This document shows positions 17,746-27,965 of a DNA stretch of 64,000 bases, in pieces; position 1 is the stretch's first letter; every line of letters begins with the position of its first letter. A program made the translations under genes and the position numbers. Source of the stretch: Diplonema papillatum. Its lineage: Eukaryota; Euglenozoa; Diplonemea; Diplonemida; Diplonemidae. The stretch covers positions 62,001 to 126,000 of the forward strand of contig JAPJBO010000379.1 in NCBI GenBank assembly GCA_030068145.1. Reading direction: 5' to 3'. The notes beneath the pieces were generated by a model. The model searched no databases and was not told the DNA's origin. It saw only the letters and a program-made list of their open reading frames with translations.

Positions 17746-20700
17746 TCACTGGCACCAGAACTCGAGCTGCTCCTGTCTGCACCGCACGGCGGTGATTTTG
17801 CGCGGGTGTGGCAGGCTGCGCTTCGCACCACGCGGGGGCGACGCTTTGCGGGGGGACGCGTCCGAGCGGGGCACCGACGGAGGCTCGGGAAACGTGGCGT
17901 TCAGCTTCCACGAGCCGACCTTCCAGTCGCCGATCCGGCGCCCGGCGCCGCCGGGGTGCCCGACTTCGCCTTTGCGCAGGAACCGGAACTTGACGAACAG
18001 GTCGCGGTCGTTGTCCAGCGTGTCGCGGAACGCGGACAGGCCCGGGGTACGGGCTTCGTCGGGATCGGTGTTGATCGATTCGACGAGCGATCCCGCCCGG
18101 CTGGCCTGGCCGTGGTCGGACGCGCGCAAGTCGCCGAGGAACGGCAGGTTGCGCTGCGAAGACGGCTTCGCCGCGGGCGCCGCCGACGGGCGCGCGGCCG
18201 GCGTCGTGCCCGCCTTCTCGTCGTCGGCCGGCGGAGAGGCGTGCTGCCCCATCATTTCCGCGAAGGCGGTCGACTCCTCGGAGCGGTACTTGACCCGCTT
18301 CTTCTCGGCCTCGTCGCGCATCTTGAACGCGGCTTCCGACGCGCCGACCATCTTCAGCCAGTGCGTGCTCCGCCGCGCGCCCCTCGTCTCGCGGATCCGC
18401 GCCCAGTCGATGCCGCCCTGGTACACCGGGAACCCCGCCTGCAGCCTCTCGCACGTGAACGTGTCAACCGAGTCTAGCTCGAGCAGACTCGGATGGGGCG
18501 CCGCGATTTGGAGGTACATCTTGTGCGAGACCTCCGGCGCTTTCGGCTGGTCGGTGCCGCCGCCGGCGGCGGCGGCCGCGGTGGCAGCCTCGGGCGGCGC
18601 GGCGTTCGCCTCGTACTTCTCGTCGTCCTCGGCGGCGCCGTAGCGCTCCATCAGGGCGTCGACGCCGTTGTACCCGATGATCGCGATGATCTGCTCCGGC
18701 ACCACGAAGTCGAAGGGCTTCGGCGGCTCCCTGTCCGCTGTCCGCGCCTGCTGGAAATTGTGACTCGCGTTCCCGACGGCCTCGCCGAAGAAGTGCCAGT
18801 GGCAGTTGTACAGGACGTCGTGCAGGTAGCTCCGCAGGATTGAGTACTCGACGGGGTACGCCTTCGCGATGTCCGGCAGTCCGAACGACAGCTTCCGCTC
18901 CGTTGCCTGCGCCTCCGTCCAGCCCCCATTCGCGGCACCAGCTGCGTGGGACACAGTCACAGACACGGCCACATCGTTAGCGTCGCTGTGATTGGCCTTC
19001 CCGACCTTCCTGAGCCTGCGGTGCTTCCGACTGGATGGGAGGTAGAGCATGTCGCTCGTGTCCATCGCCAGCACGTCCAAGGCGGAGTCGGTGATGTTCG
19101 TCAGGTCAATCTCGGGCAGTCGGTAGTCGTCCTCGTCTGCGTCACCATCGGAAGGCTGCTGGCCGAGCGTTCCGCGCGGCCTCTTCGGGATCTGTCGATC
19201 GTACCGGAAAACGACCGTGTCCGACGGGTCTCTTCGAGTCACTGCATCAAACCTCACAGCAAGGTTGAGAGGCACCACCAACGCTGGCTCAGCGTCGCGT
19301 GCCGTGCGGATGCTTGTGCACTTGAGAAAGTGCAGCTGCCCGTAGTCGTCAAACTTCAAGAAGCAAACTAGCCCTGTGGCAGTTGTGTTACAGTCTGGAG
19401 GGTGAAGCGAAGAAAAAGAGGGCGGCGCGCATCTTTGAAGCAAAGGGGACGAGAGGGGAATTTTCTGGTGGGAATGCTTGAGAAAAATGCTATTGAGACC
19501 CCCGAGTTGCCGTAAAACCAGTCCCACCTCATGATACAACCAGTCAGTCCTACCTCTCTCTCGCGCCTTTGTTTGACTCAACCGTAGCCACAGCGGCCAC
19601 AAAAACCCCCAGAACAAGGAGTGCTCTGTAGATAGCCCGCGAGAAGCCCGAACAGCCTATACGTCGGCGAGACGTCGTACACGTTCCGAGACCTAGTCAT
19701 AGGTGGCGGACGAGTCACGACTCGCCCCAGACTCGTCTTCACTCGCCCTCGGTACCACACAGGGTCAATTTCTTGTGCCTTCTCCGACCCACTCAGGTGC
19801 GGGGGTTAACCACAAAAATCTCGGCAAATACCCCGTCGCCAAAGAAATGTGAAAACGGGTTTTTGCCTAGAGGCTTTTCGTGTTATTCTGCAGATGCTTT
19901 GAGCTATCTTTTGTGGGGTCACCTACCTTAGGGGCCTAATCGGGGACCTTTAGGTCCTCAAATTGATTTAAAAATTTGTTGCCCATTGGGAACTTGTGCC
20001 GAAAATGTACTTGTCAAAAAAAAATGGAAAAAAATTCCGGAAAATTTTTGCCAAAAAAAATTCCCAAAAAATTTCCAAAAAAAATTTCCCAAAAAAAAAA
20101 TTTCCCCAAAAAAATTTCCAGAAACTCACAGGTGGGACGTCAAATGAAGAGAAGACCATTGCTGATTGCTGCACTCCACGTAAAACACACATAACATGGG
20201 CTGTTCATTGAATTGACAAGCAAAGTGAATTTGCGGAATCCAGGGATTCCAACCTTGGTTCGGTTCAAAGTGCAGAAAGCCGATGAACTTCCCCCGAGGC
20301 TTCACAAGGGTGAACGGAATCTACAAGCCCTATGGTAGGGGTCACCTTGTCAACAGTGTAGCAGCAAGGACATGATCTGAGGCCTGAGGAACCCTGACTT
20401 GGTGTTATAGGTCTCGGTAACCGTGGCGACCAACAACCAGAGGTTTGGAAAAGTTTCAACCTAACCGGTCACTCAGATACATGTTCTCATTTACCACGCT
20501 TTAAGTGCTTTACCATGTGGTGCACAGCTGATTCCTGGTGTGTGAAGTTAAGACAACACAGGCTATGGAAGGGGGTGGGGGTTGGTACAACATGTCCGCA
20601 TTTTTGCGGTAGAATCCACTACAGCAGTGAAGAAATACAGCCTTAGAGCTACAAGCACTTTTCGGGTAAAGACGAAAAGCCGTGGTGGCCAACACGTACC

Positions 20701-23700
20701 AGGAGGGGGCTACGGTGACTCAAGTGCGACTGGGCCTCACTGAACCTCACCAGAGAACGCGAGGGCTGAAGTGGCTCGCACCGTCGCCGCCTTTCAGTCA
20801 TTTTTTCGAAAAAATTTTCGAGATTTTTTTCGCGATTTTTTTCGAGATTTTCTTCGAGACTTTTTTAGGGGTGCCCACTCCATAAGGGCTACAGTACAAT
20901 TTTTTGTCCGGAAGCCAATTTTCAACATTTTAGTGATTTCGAGAGCGATTTCACCCTCGGAACCGTTAGCAATCGCTTCAAAAACGTTTTAAACCCCCAG
21001 TCGGGGGACTGCGAGGCAGAAAACTGCGTTTTTAGGGGGTATTTCACGACGTTTGAGGCGGTTGCCACCACTTCCAGTATAACACGAAAACAGGTGACTT
21101 AGCATACTTTCGTAAACAGTGTGCGCCCTAGTCATCGAAATATCACTTTTGTGACCCTAAACACCATTCCGAGCCAACTGGTACCCTATTGGCGGCAGTT
21201 TCGCCATCAGATCGCCTGTATCCGCCTTAGAATAGGTCGCGTCTACCCTAGGAGAACCCACGTCTACCCCAGGGAAATCCACGTCTACCCTAGTAAAACC
21301 CATGTTTACCCCAATAAAACCCACAAAAACCCATCTGTTACCCTCGTTTACCCAAAAAAAAACATGCGCATATGGCCAGTGGCAATGTTTCATAAACTGC
21401 TTATATGGCCAGCAATGTTTCAGAGGTTGCTTATATGGCCAGCAATGTTTCAGAAAATTGCTTATATGGCCAGCAATGTTTCAAAATTGCTTATATGGCC
21501 AGCAATGTTTCGAAAGTTGCTTATATGGCCAACAATGTTTCAAAAGTTGCTTATATGGCCAGCAATGTTTCAAAAAGTTGCTTATATGGCCAGCAATGTT
21601 TCAAAAGTTGCTTATATGGCCAGGGGTACTTTTTGGGTCCAATTCTGGATATCTCTTTACGAGGGTGCAATTTTGGTCCGGAATTTGGTCCCCAATTTTG
21701 GTCCACATGCGGTCATGACCATGACCGGTCCACCGTGTAAGCAATTTTGATGCTGGCCATATAAGCAATTTCCTGAAACATAGCTGGCCATATAAGCAGC
21801 TTTCTGAAACATTGCTGGCCATATAAGCAATTCTGAAACATTGCTGGCCATATAAGCAGCTTTCTGAAACGTTGCTGGCCATATAAGCAATTTTGAAACA
21901 TTGCTGGCCATATAAGCAACTTTTTGAAACATTGCTGGCCATATAAGCAATTTTGAAACATTGCTGGCCATATAAGCAATTTTCTGAAACATTGCTGGCC
22001 ATATAAGCACTTTACGCCTAAATCATTTTGAGGACCCAAAGGCCCCAAAATGCATTTTTCAAATTGTTGACAAATTTTGCCCAGTATTTTGTGCAGGCAT
22101 TGTACTTAGCGATTTTTGAGCATGTTCGTATTTTTCCCCCGGGAAAAACAAACTTTTAAATATTTTGAGGACCTAAAGGTCCCCGATTAGGCCCCTAAGG
22201 TACTTTTCTCCTTTTGTGTCTATGCTTTCAGTCTTCTTAACCATGGTTACGTGCAAATGGTGTCAGCCGAAACTGGTAAAGCTTCGGCGCCGCCCACGTT
22301 ATGTTTGTTGCGGCTGCCAAACATCCCGTGACACTGCGCAAGGTGGTAAAACGCTCTTTTGTTTTCTTTTCGATTGCTTTTGATGGGGCAAGCAGGCCTG
22401 ATAGACAGAGGAGAGAAAACCCCCCATTATGGTGGAGAAACACGTGGTGGGGGGGAACGGCAGCAGAGAAGTTTCCTGCGCTGTCGACCCATATCACGGC
22501 GGTGCTGGCCGCACAGCTAAGCGTGACGGGGGTCGACAGCGTCTTCTCGGTGACGAACGCCATGGAGAAGATATGCTGCGACCATAGATCTGCAGACATT
22601 CGTCAACCGACTGTTTCTGCGGATGCATGCATTGTGTGAGGGCATCAGACCTTCCGCACACTGGGTCAGTATTCTGCCAAAACATCAAGATTTTCTCACC
22701 CCTACCCCTTCTCTGCACTTGTGTTCATGCGTCGTAACAGGGCAGCCCCTCGGGCTCATGAGCACGGTGGCAGCGGCAAACAGGTCGGAATCGAGGCGGA
22801 GTGCGCTCTTCCACGCACACCGTGTGTCACCATGGTCCACGGAGGGCGAGTGTGGGGCGAGTGGGCGAGTCAAAAGGCGAGTTTCGGGGCTCGAGGTCCC
22901 TAGGGCGCGTCTGGGGCGAGTGGGCGAGTCAAAAGGCGAGTTTCGGGGCTCGAGGGCCCTAGGGCGAGTCTGGGGCGAGTCGTGAGTCGCCCGCCACCTA
23001 TGCCTAGTAGGGAGTAGTAGGGAGGGACCGAGCATACCAGTAATCAAGGCTTTTTGGTGCTCCTCCACCCGTTTCGCGAAAGCGGCCAGCTCTTTGCCGA
23101 TCTTGTCCCGAACGAAGCGCGAAACGGGGGCCGCAGTCGACAGGGAGGGCATGCCGTCGAACGTGCAGCAACGATCGGCGGGAGCCGCCGACGTGTTGGA
23201 CAGGAGGTTGTTGTTGCGCCGGCTTGAGCAGAGCATCGCGTGCGGCGACCACGTGGCTTGCAGCACGACGTTGTACCCGCCCTTCGGCTCCACGAACCGC
23301 TGCAGGAGCCCGCTGACTCCGTGGGCGCGCGTCTGAAGAAATTTGTGCAACCCTTCGGCATCGAAGTACTCGAACGTCAGCACGCTCTCTCCGGTCTCCG
23401 CTTCCGTTCGCTGGCTCGCAAACTCGGCGACCACAGCAAGCCTTGGCAATCCGTTGACCCACTGCGAGAACACTTTGCTAAGCACGATCTCCTTCCCGAG
23501 CTTCTTCTCCATCTCGAACACATCCCGGCCGCTGCTGTACCAAGCCCTCGGGAATCCCTGCTCGAGGATGACAGTTTCCGGGATCGTGATGCCCTGTCCG
23601 GTCTTCGCGTGCGACCACACGAGGTTGTAAATGTCGGTCACAAGCCCGTCGCCGTCGACCTTTCCCCGCACTGTCTTCACCACTCGCTTTGGGAACGCGC

Positions 23701-23710
23701 CGTACGCCAT
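17746..23710 (-). CDS. Unrecognised protein, two exons split by a 3.7-kb intron
   Basis: Exons are 23710-23038 and 19373-17746, giving 766 residues from the ATG at 23710 (the acceptor-like cag at about 23750 may mark the mature 5' end). The junction ATTACTG|gtatgct to gccacag|GGCTAG is phase 1 on both sides, which is the main support for joining them. I do not recognise the family. The N-terminal part is globular (MAYGAFPKRVVKTVRGKVD, a WSPHAML segment, a predicted helix before the junction). The second exon opens with LVCFLKFDDYGQLHFLKC, has a conserved-looking helical stretch (YSILRSYLHDVLYNCHWHFF), a low-complexity Ala/Gly spacer, and a C-terminal module FVKFRFLRKGEVGHPGGAG. No signal peptide or membrane span is seen. 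The C-terminal module is duplicated downstream. If the joining is wrong, these are two separate genes. Confidence 0.62.
21369..21623 (+). repeat. Left array of 30-bp units (nine copies)
   Basis: Nine copies of GCTTATATGGCCAGCAATG plus TTTCARAAR. The spacing is 28-31 bp. The right array at 21752-22011 is the reverse complement. Confidence 0.95.
21752..22011 (-). repeat. Right array of 30-bp units (nine copies), inverted
   Basis: Nine copies of the reverse complement of the left unit. The arrays are separated by about 128 bp that contain CATGACCATGACCGGTCC. A transcript of this region could fold into a stem of about 250 bp. Confidence 0.95.
22854..22990. repeat. 59-bp tandem repeat, 2.4 copies
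   Basis: Units begin GGGGCGAGTGGGCGAGTC and end CCCTAGGGCG. The last partial unit runs into the outer inverted repeat of the intron, about 50 bp from the donor site. Confidence 0.9.
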
Positions 23711-25051
23711 CCGCCTCCACCCCCTTCCGGCTGTCACATACTCCCACTGCTGTTTGAGAAAGTTCGGAGTACAACACTGGAGTGCGATGCAAGGACCCCT
23801 TGCAGCTGAAATGCCCCTTTCCTGCAGCGTGGTCAGAAGTGGGAAGGTCCTCGAGAGATGGCGGGCGCGAATACTTCTTGCCCAAACCAAAAAAAACCCT
23901 TGGAGAGTTTGGCATGATAATGGCAAACTCGTGGTACCGAAGGTTGCAACCGCAAACAGAAGAGTCAGATGATGGTTGAACCTGCGCACATGCACACGAC
24001 GCGTCCTGTTCAGACTCCTCCCTTAGGCCCTCATTTCTCGCCCATGTTTTCCCCCTGCGGCTGTACCCGACCCTCGCTTCATGGGTTGACAGCGCAGCGG
24101 AGGAGCGGCGGAAGAGAGGTTTGGCATTCGGATGAGCATCGGGTCGCTTTGAGAGACTTCTCGCAAGCATCCAAAGCAAATAAATGCTACTGGAACACGG
24201 CGAAGCCCCGCGTTGTACGTGCACTTGTGACAGCCTGGCCGGATTGGGTATCGCAGTAAGTCTCCTTCGGCTTACCTTTTGGCTTGGATGTGAGGCTGGA
24301 ACGGCCGGAGCGGCAAAGCAAAAAAAAAAAAAAAAACACGCGATTCACCCCGTTTCTTGGGTGCGCTTCTTTATCCGCACTGCGTACACCTTCTTTCTTC
24401 GGTATTAGGACACAGGTGGGGGTTTGCGGGCTTCTGCCTCAGTTCGTAATATCAGCAGGCAAACGGTCGAGCCACCAATGAGCTACGCCTGCCGGAAGAA
24501 GCGTGTGTGGGGAGTAAATGAAAACTGTGAACCGCGCCGAGTGCTGGCGCGGGGCTGACTTGTGACACTTTGGTCTCACTCAATGAGTCATGCTTTTATT
24601 TTTAGCCACATGCAATGTGTGAGGAAACTGAACCGCCCAAGTAGGACCTTCTGATCACGATCATTTGCCAAATTTGCCACCTGAAACCACGTCCAGGATT
24701 TGGGCTCAGGGCAGTGCGGTCAACGAAACGTCCGTTTTTGTGGTTCCGTTTGGTCTCACTCAATGAGTCATGCTTTTATTTTCAAGCGTCGGTTTTGTGG
24801 TCCAGAAGGTCGGCGTTTGAAAGCCAGAGGTCGGGGGGAAAATGCTTGTGTATTTTAAGAGTGCATGATGCTTTTGCACCACGCTCTCGGGGGGAGGGTA
24901 CCGCTTGCTTTCGTCAGCATTACAAGAGGGTATAGTCAAACTATTCCCGCCCGAAAAGGAGAAACATGAAGGCAAAATACTCGAGGGGCTGCCTTGTGCT
25001 TACTTCGAAGGAGGCTAGAGGGGGAGAAACAATACAACTACAAAATGGGTC
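23711..25051. other. Intergenic with a duplicated 33-bp block
   Basis: The block TTGGTCTCACTCAATGAGTC with following 'atgcttttatttt' occurs at 24571 and again at 24750. The rest contains short open frames without motifs and an A18 run at 24321. Confidence 0.5.
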
Positions 25052-25195
25052 TTTTTTGTTGAACGCTTACGCCCGCCACTAGACCCAGATTCACCTGTGT
25101 TTCGTGTGGGCTACAGCACATTTACCTCCTTTGATCTTTTGCAGCTGGCAGCCTCCTCAAGTATTTCCTACAAAGCAGGTGCTTATACAAAAAAT
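25052..25195 (+). mobile_element. T6GT-family MITE-like copy, complete form
   Basis: This is the most complete short-form copy: TTTTTTGTTGAACGCTTACG at the left and GGTGCTTATACAAAAAA at the right, about 144 bp, with no coding potential. The ends are inverted over about 8 bp. Confidence 0.8.
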
Positions 25196-25473
25196 AAAAC
25201 GCGACACAAAATGTCGATAACGGAGAGGCGCCCTTGAGCCAGTCACCGCACGGTGCTGCGGGAGACCAGGTCGCGCGACGCAAGAGAGGAATAGATAGAT
25301 ATTACGTTTTCTGGATACTTCGTTTTTTTTTTTTTTTTTTGCCGCAAGTATTTCCCTCACACAGCGTGGCGGTTTTATCCAAACCGTGTCCAGCCTGGCC
25401 ACTCCCACCTCTTTCTTTTTTCCGTTTCCCGGTGCTTGACCTTGAGCTGTCCGACTCTGTTTGCACTCAAGAG

Positions 25474-25591
25474 TGACCCAGATTGACCTGTGTTTCATTC
25501 GTGTGGGCCACAGCACATTTACCTCCTTTGCCTATCGCAACTGGCAGCCTCCTCAAGCATTTCCTACAAAGCGGGTGCTTATACAAAAAAA
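25474..25591 (+). mobile_element. T6GT-family MITE-like copy, 5' truncated
   Basis: It starts inside the family consensus at GACCCAGATTGACCTG and continues to the GTGCTTATACAAAAAAA end. It lies 280 bp from the copy at 25052 in the same orientation. Confidence 0.8.
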
Positions 25592-27965
25592 GAAATCCTA
25601 GGAATGGTCAGACACCCGGGAGGGAGGGGACAGGCTTGGGCAATTAGCCACGCCGTCTTTCGGGGAAGCTCTTGCTGCAAAGAAATCGGCGACGCAGTGC
25701 GATGACTGTCGAAACAGGCCGGCAGAACTGCGACCTTTTACGTTTTGGTTTTCTTTTGTGCTCCCAATTTGTAGCGTGGCTTCCTCGCCCATCGCGGCGT
25801 CCCTTGTCTTTGCATCTCCGAGCTTGTGAAGGGAGACAAGAAAGCCACACTGCCAAACGTGTGCAATTTGTGTTCGACGGCACTGCAGAACCACGGAACT
25901 CAAGGTCAAGTGGCCACGAATTCCCAAATACGATGATGGGAACTCCTCGCGAACCGCAACCTGGAAAGCGGAAATCTCAAGCGCAGTGACACGTTAACGC
26001 ATTGATCATGACCCTCAGCGGCCGGTCCGTATAAGTTAGGTGGACGCGGTGTTGTCTTTTTGATCGTTCGGTGCGCTTCCCCTACTTGTTGTGTCGGGTG
26101 CAACGACCCGTTTAAGACGTTCAGGACGCAGGGAACCGACGCATGCGGACAGTTCTGGCGCGCCTCCGACCTGTCTCTGTTGTTTGCATTGATCGAGGGT
26201 CGAGGAGGCCGTGAAACCGCTGACAGTTTCACGGACCAGAAAAGCGCGCAAAACATGGTGGTACCGGAAAAGTGCAAGTGCCTGGCCCGTCGACGTTGCG
26301 TAGGGTGCAACGACTCGTCGGGGAGTTGTAGTAAGGGGCACTGCCTGAGCCAAATCACCCCCTGCCCGATCGAACGTTGTCGAGCCTTGTAGTTTGGGCT
26401 AGAATGCAAACAATCGGCGGCAATAATCTGCATCGTTGCATGCAGAACGTAATCGAGTTTCGTAGTTTGGGTTAGAACGCAAATAATCTGCGGCGATATC
26501 TGCATCGGCGTAATCGAGCTGAGGTCGCTTTCAGGGGGGTAGGGGAATTGGCTCAGGCATTGGTGCCATCGGAAGGCGCCGTTTTCATGCACCTCCCAGT
26601 CCGGCTGTGCTACGGCTTTCGTGAGGCCATTGGTGAGGCACCCACTTTCGACCGTTTGTTTAAATAAGTCTTTCGTTTCTTTTTGATTGCGCGGGAGGGG
26701 GGGAGCAACGCGGTTCTTCTTACCTATTAAAAAGGGGGGGGTCGAATAATAACACCTGTTGTTATTGCTCGATTTGTCGTAAAAAAAGTTTCGGGTAGCC
26801 GAACAGTAGCAGGATCAAATAGTGGTAGTGTTTTTAGACAACCAGACGTGTGTCAAATAACTGTTATTATTCGACTCCCCTCTTTACACTAAGCGGAAAT
26901 AAAAATATTCTGGACAGGAACAAGACCGGACCGACAAGACGCTGTTCCAAGTTTATTCCGGTCCAGCATGTATTTCCGTTTTCGTCGGGCGTTCAGGGTC
27001 ATTAACCTTTTCGGATGACGCGTCTTGGTTTGGGCACGGTTGATCGGTGCCTCTTGTCTCACCTCTTGGCTAGCAGCTGTGCCACCCTTGCTCTTTGCCG
27101 CGCGATGCGCGCCGCAGTAATTGGGTATGGGCAAGCAAGCGGGCTGCGTTACTTTCCCACACCGTAGGTTCTCCTCTGTTGTAAGAGGTGGCGCAAACAG
27201 TGGACGACGCCATTGTTTGCGGGAGTACCCGGTCGCCCCACTACTGCTCCAGGCCACTACGGCGGGTGTAAGGTGTTACGTCGGACGCGGCGCAAGCCGC
27301 CTGCCGTAGAGGAAGACTACGGCGATGAGAGAGAGAGAGTTAGAGTGCAGGGACCATCTCTCCGGAGAGTGACCGGTCGCCTCACTATTGCCCCGTACTA
27401 TTGCGGCGGGCGTAAGCCGTTGCGCGGAGGCGCGAGCCGCGGCCCTGTCATAGAGGACGACTGCGCCGATTGAGGCTAATTGACTGTGATAGTTCGGCTG
27501 AGAATGCAACGAATCTGTGGCGATAATCTGCATCACCGGCGTCGCGGTTATCTCTCGACACGCGACTGCGTAACGCTTTCTCCTTTTCAGCTCGTCGTGA
27601 TCGTCGCGCTCAGGCGTGCGCTTGGCGCTTCGCTTCTCCTTCGACTGCTCGTGCTGGTACCCTGTGATAGACAGCAGCAGTTTGGATATTCTGCATTCTA
27701 ACTGCGGCGATGGCCATTGCAATAGTCACTTGGCTACAGGCGACGTTTGCACTCATTCGAATCATCGTCTTCGCGCGGACGCTTTGCGACCCCTTCCCTT
27801 CCGTGCCGGTTTGCATGCTCCTGCGATCTCAGCAGCAGGCAATCCGATGCAGCCGGGGTGCGAGAGACAGCCTGGCGGGTGTGTGCGCTGACTTGGATGT
27901 GTCCGCGGGCTGTCTTCTTTAGAGTTAAAGTTCGCTTCTCTTTGTTGGACAATCGACCCTCGCCG
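25592..27965. other. Intergenic with low-copy local repeats
   Basis: A block containing AATCTGCATC and 'ggcggcaataatctgcatc' recurs at about 26405, 26475, 27500 and (inverted, partial) 27690. A 150-bp unit is repeated in degenerate form at 27205-27325 and 27365-27470 (CGGTCGCC, CTACGGCGGGCGTAAG, GAGGAAGACTACGGCGAT). No gene is supported. Confidence 0.5.
26736..26881. mobile_element. MITE with GGGGTCGAATAATAACA inverted ends
   Basis: The left end GGGGTCGAATAATAACA (26737-26753) pairs with TGTTATTATTCGACTCCCC (26862-26880). The element is about 145 bp and has no coding capacity. A second internal inversion (CCTGTTGTTATTG) extends the stem. Confidence 0.8.

Larger units (their letters stand above)
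19374..23037. other. Intron bracketed by nested inverted repeats
   Basis: The outer pair near the intron ends is 19691-19757 and 22960-23008 (both contain the CGAGTCTGGGGCGAGTCGTG block and its complement). The inner pair is 19925-19974 and 22155-22201 (ACCTTAGGGGCCTAATCGGG and its complement, more than 40 bp nearly perfect). Innermost are two opposed 30-bp arrays. The left half also holds A-rich (20018-20120) and TTTTCGAG-rich (20795-20870) tracts. The long stem would bring the splice sites close together. Confidence 0.75.

Noticed and set aside
22237-22599. 120-codon minus-strand frame in the large intron
   Set aside because: No motif; part of it is a dispersed repeat also seen at 51255-51480.
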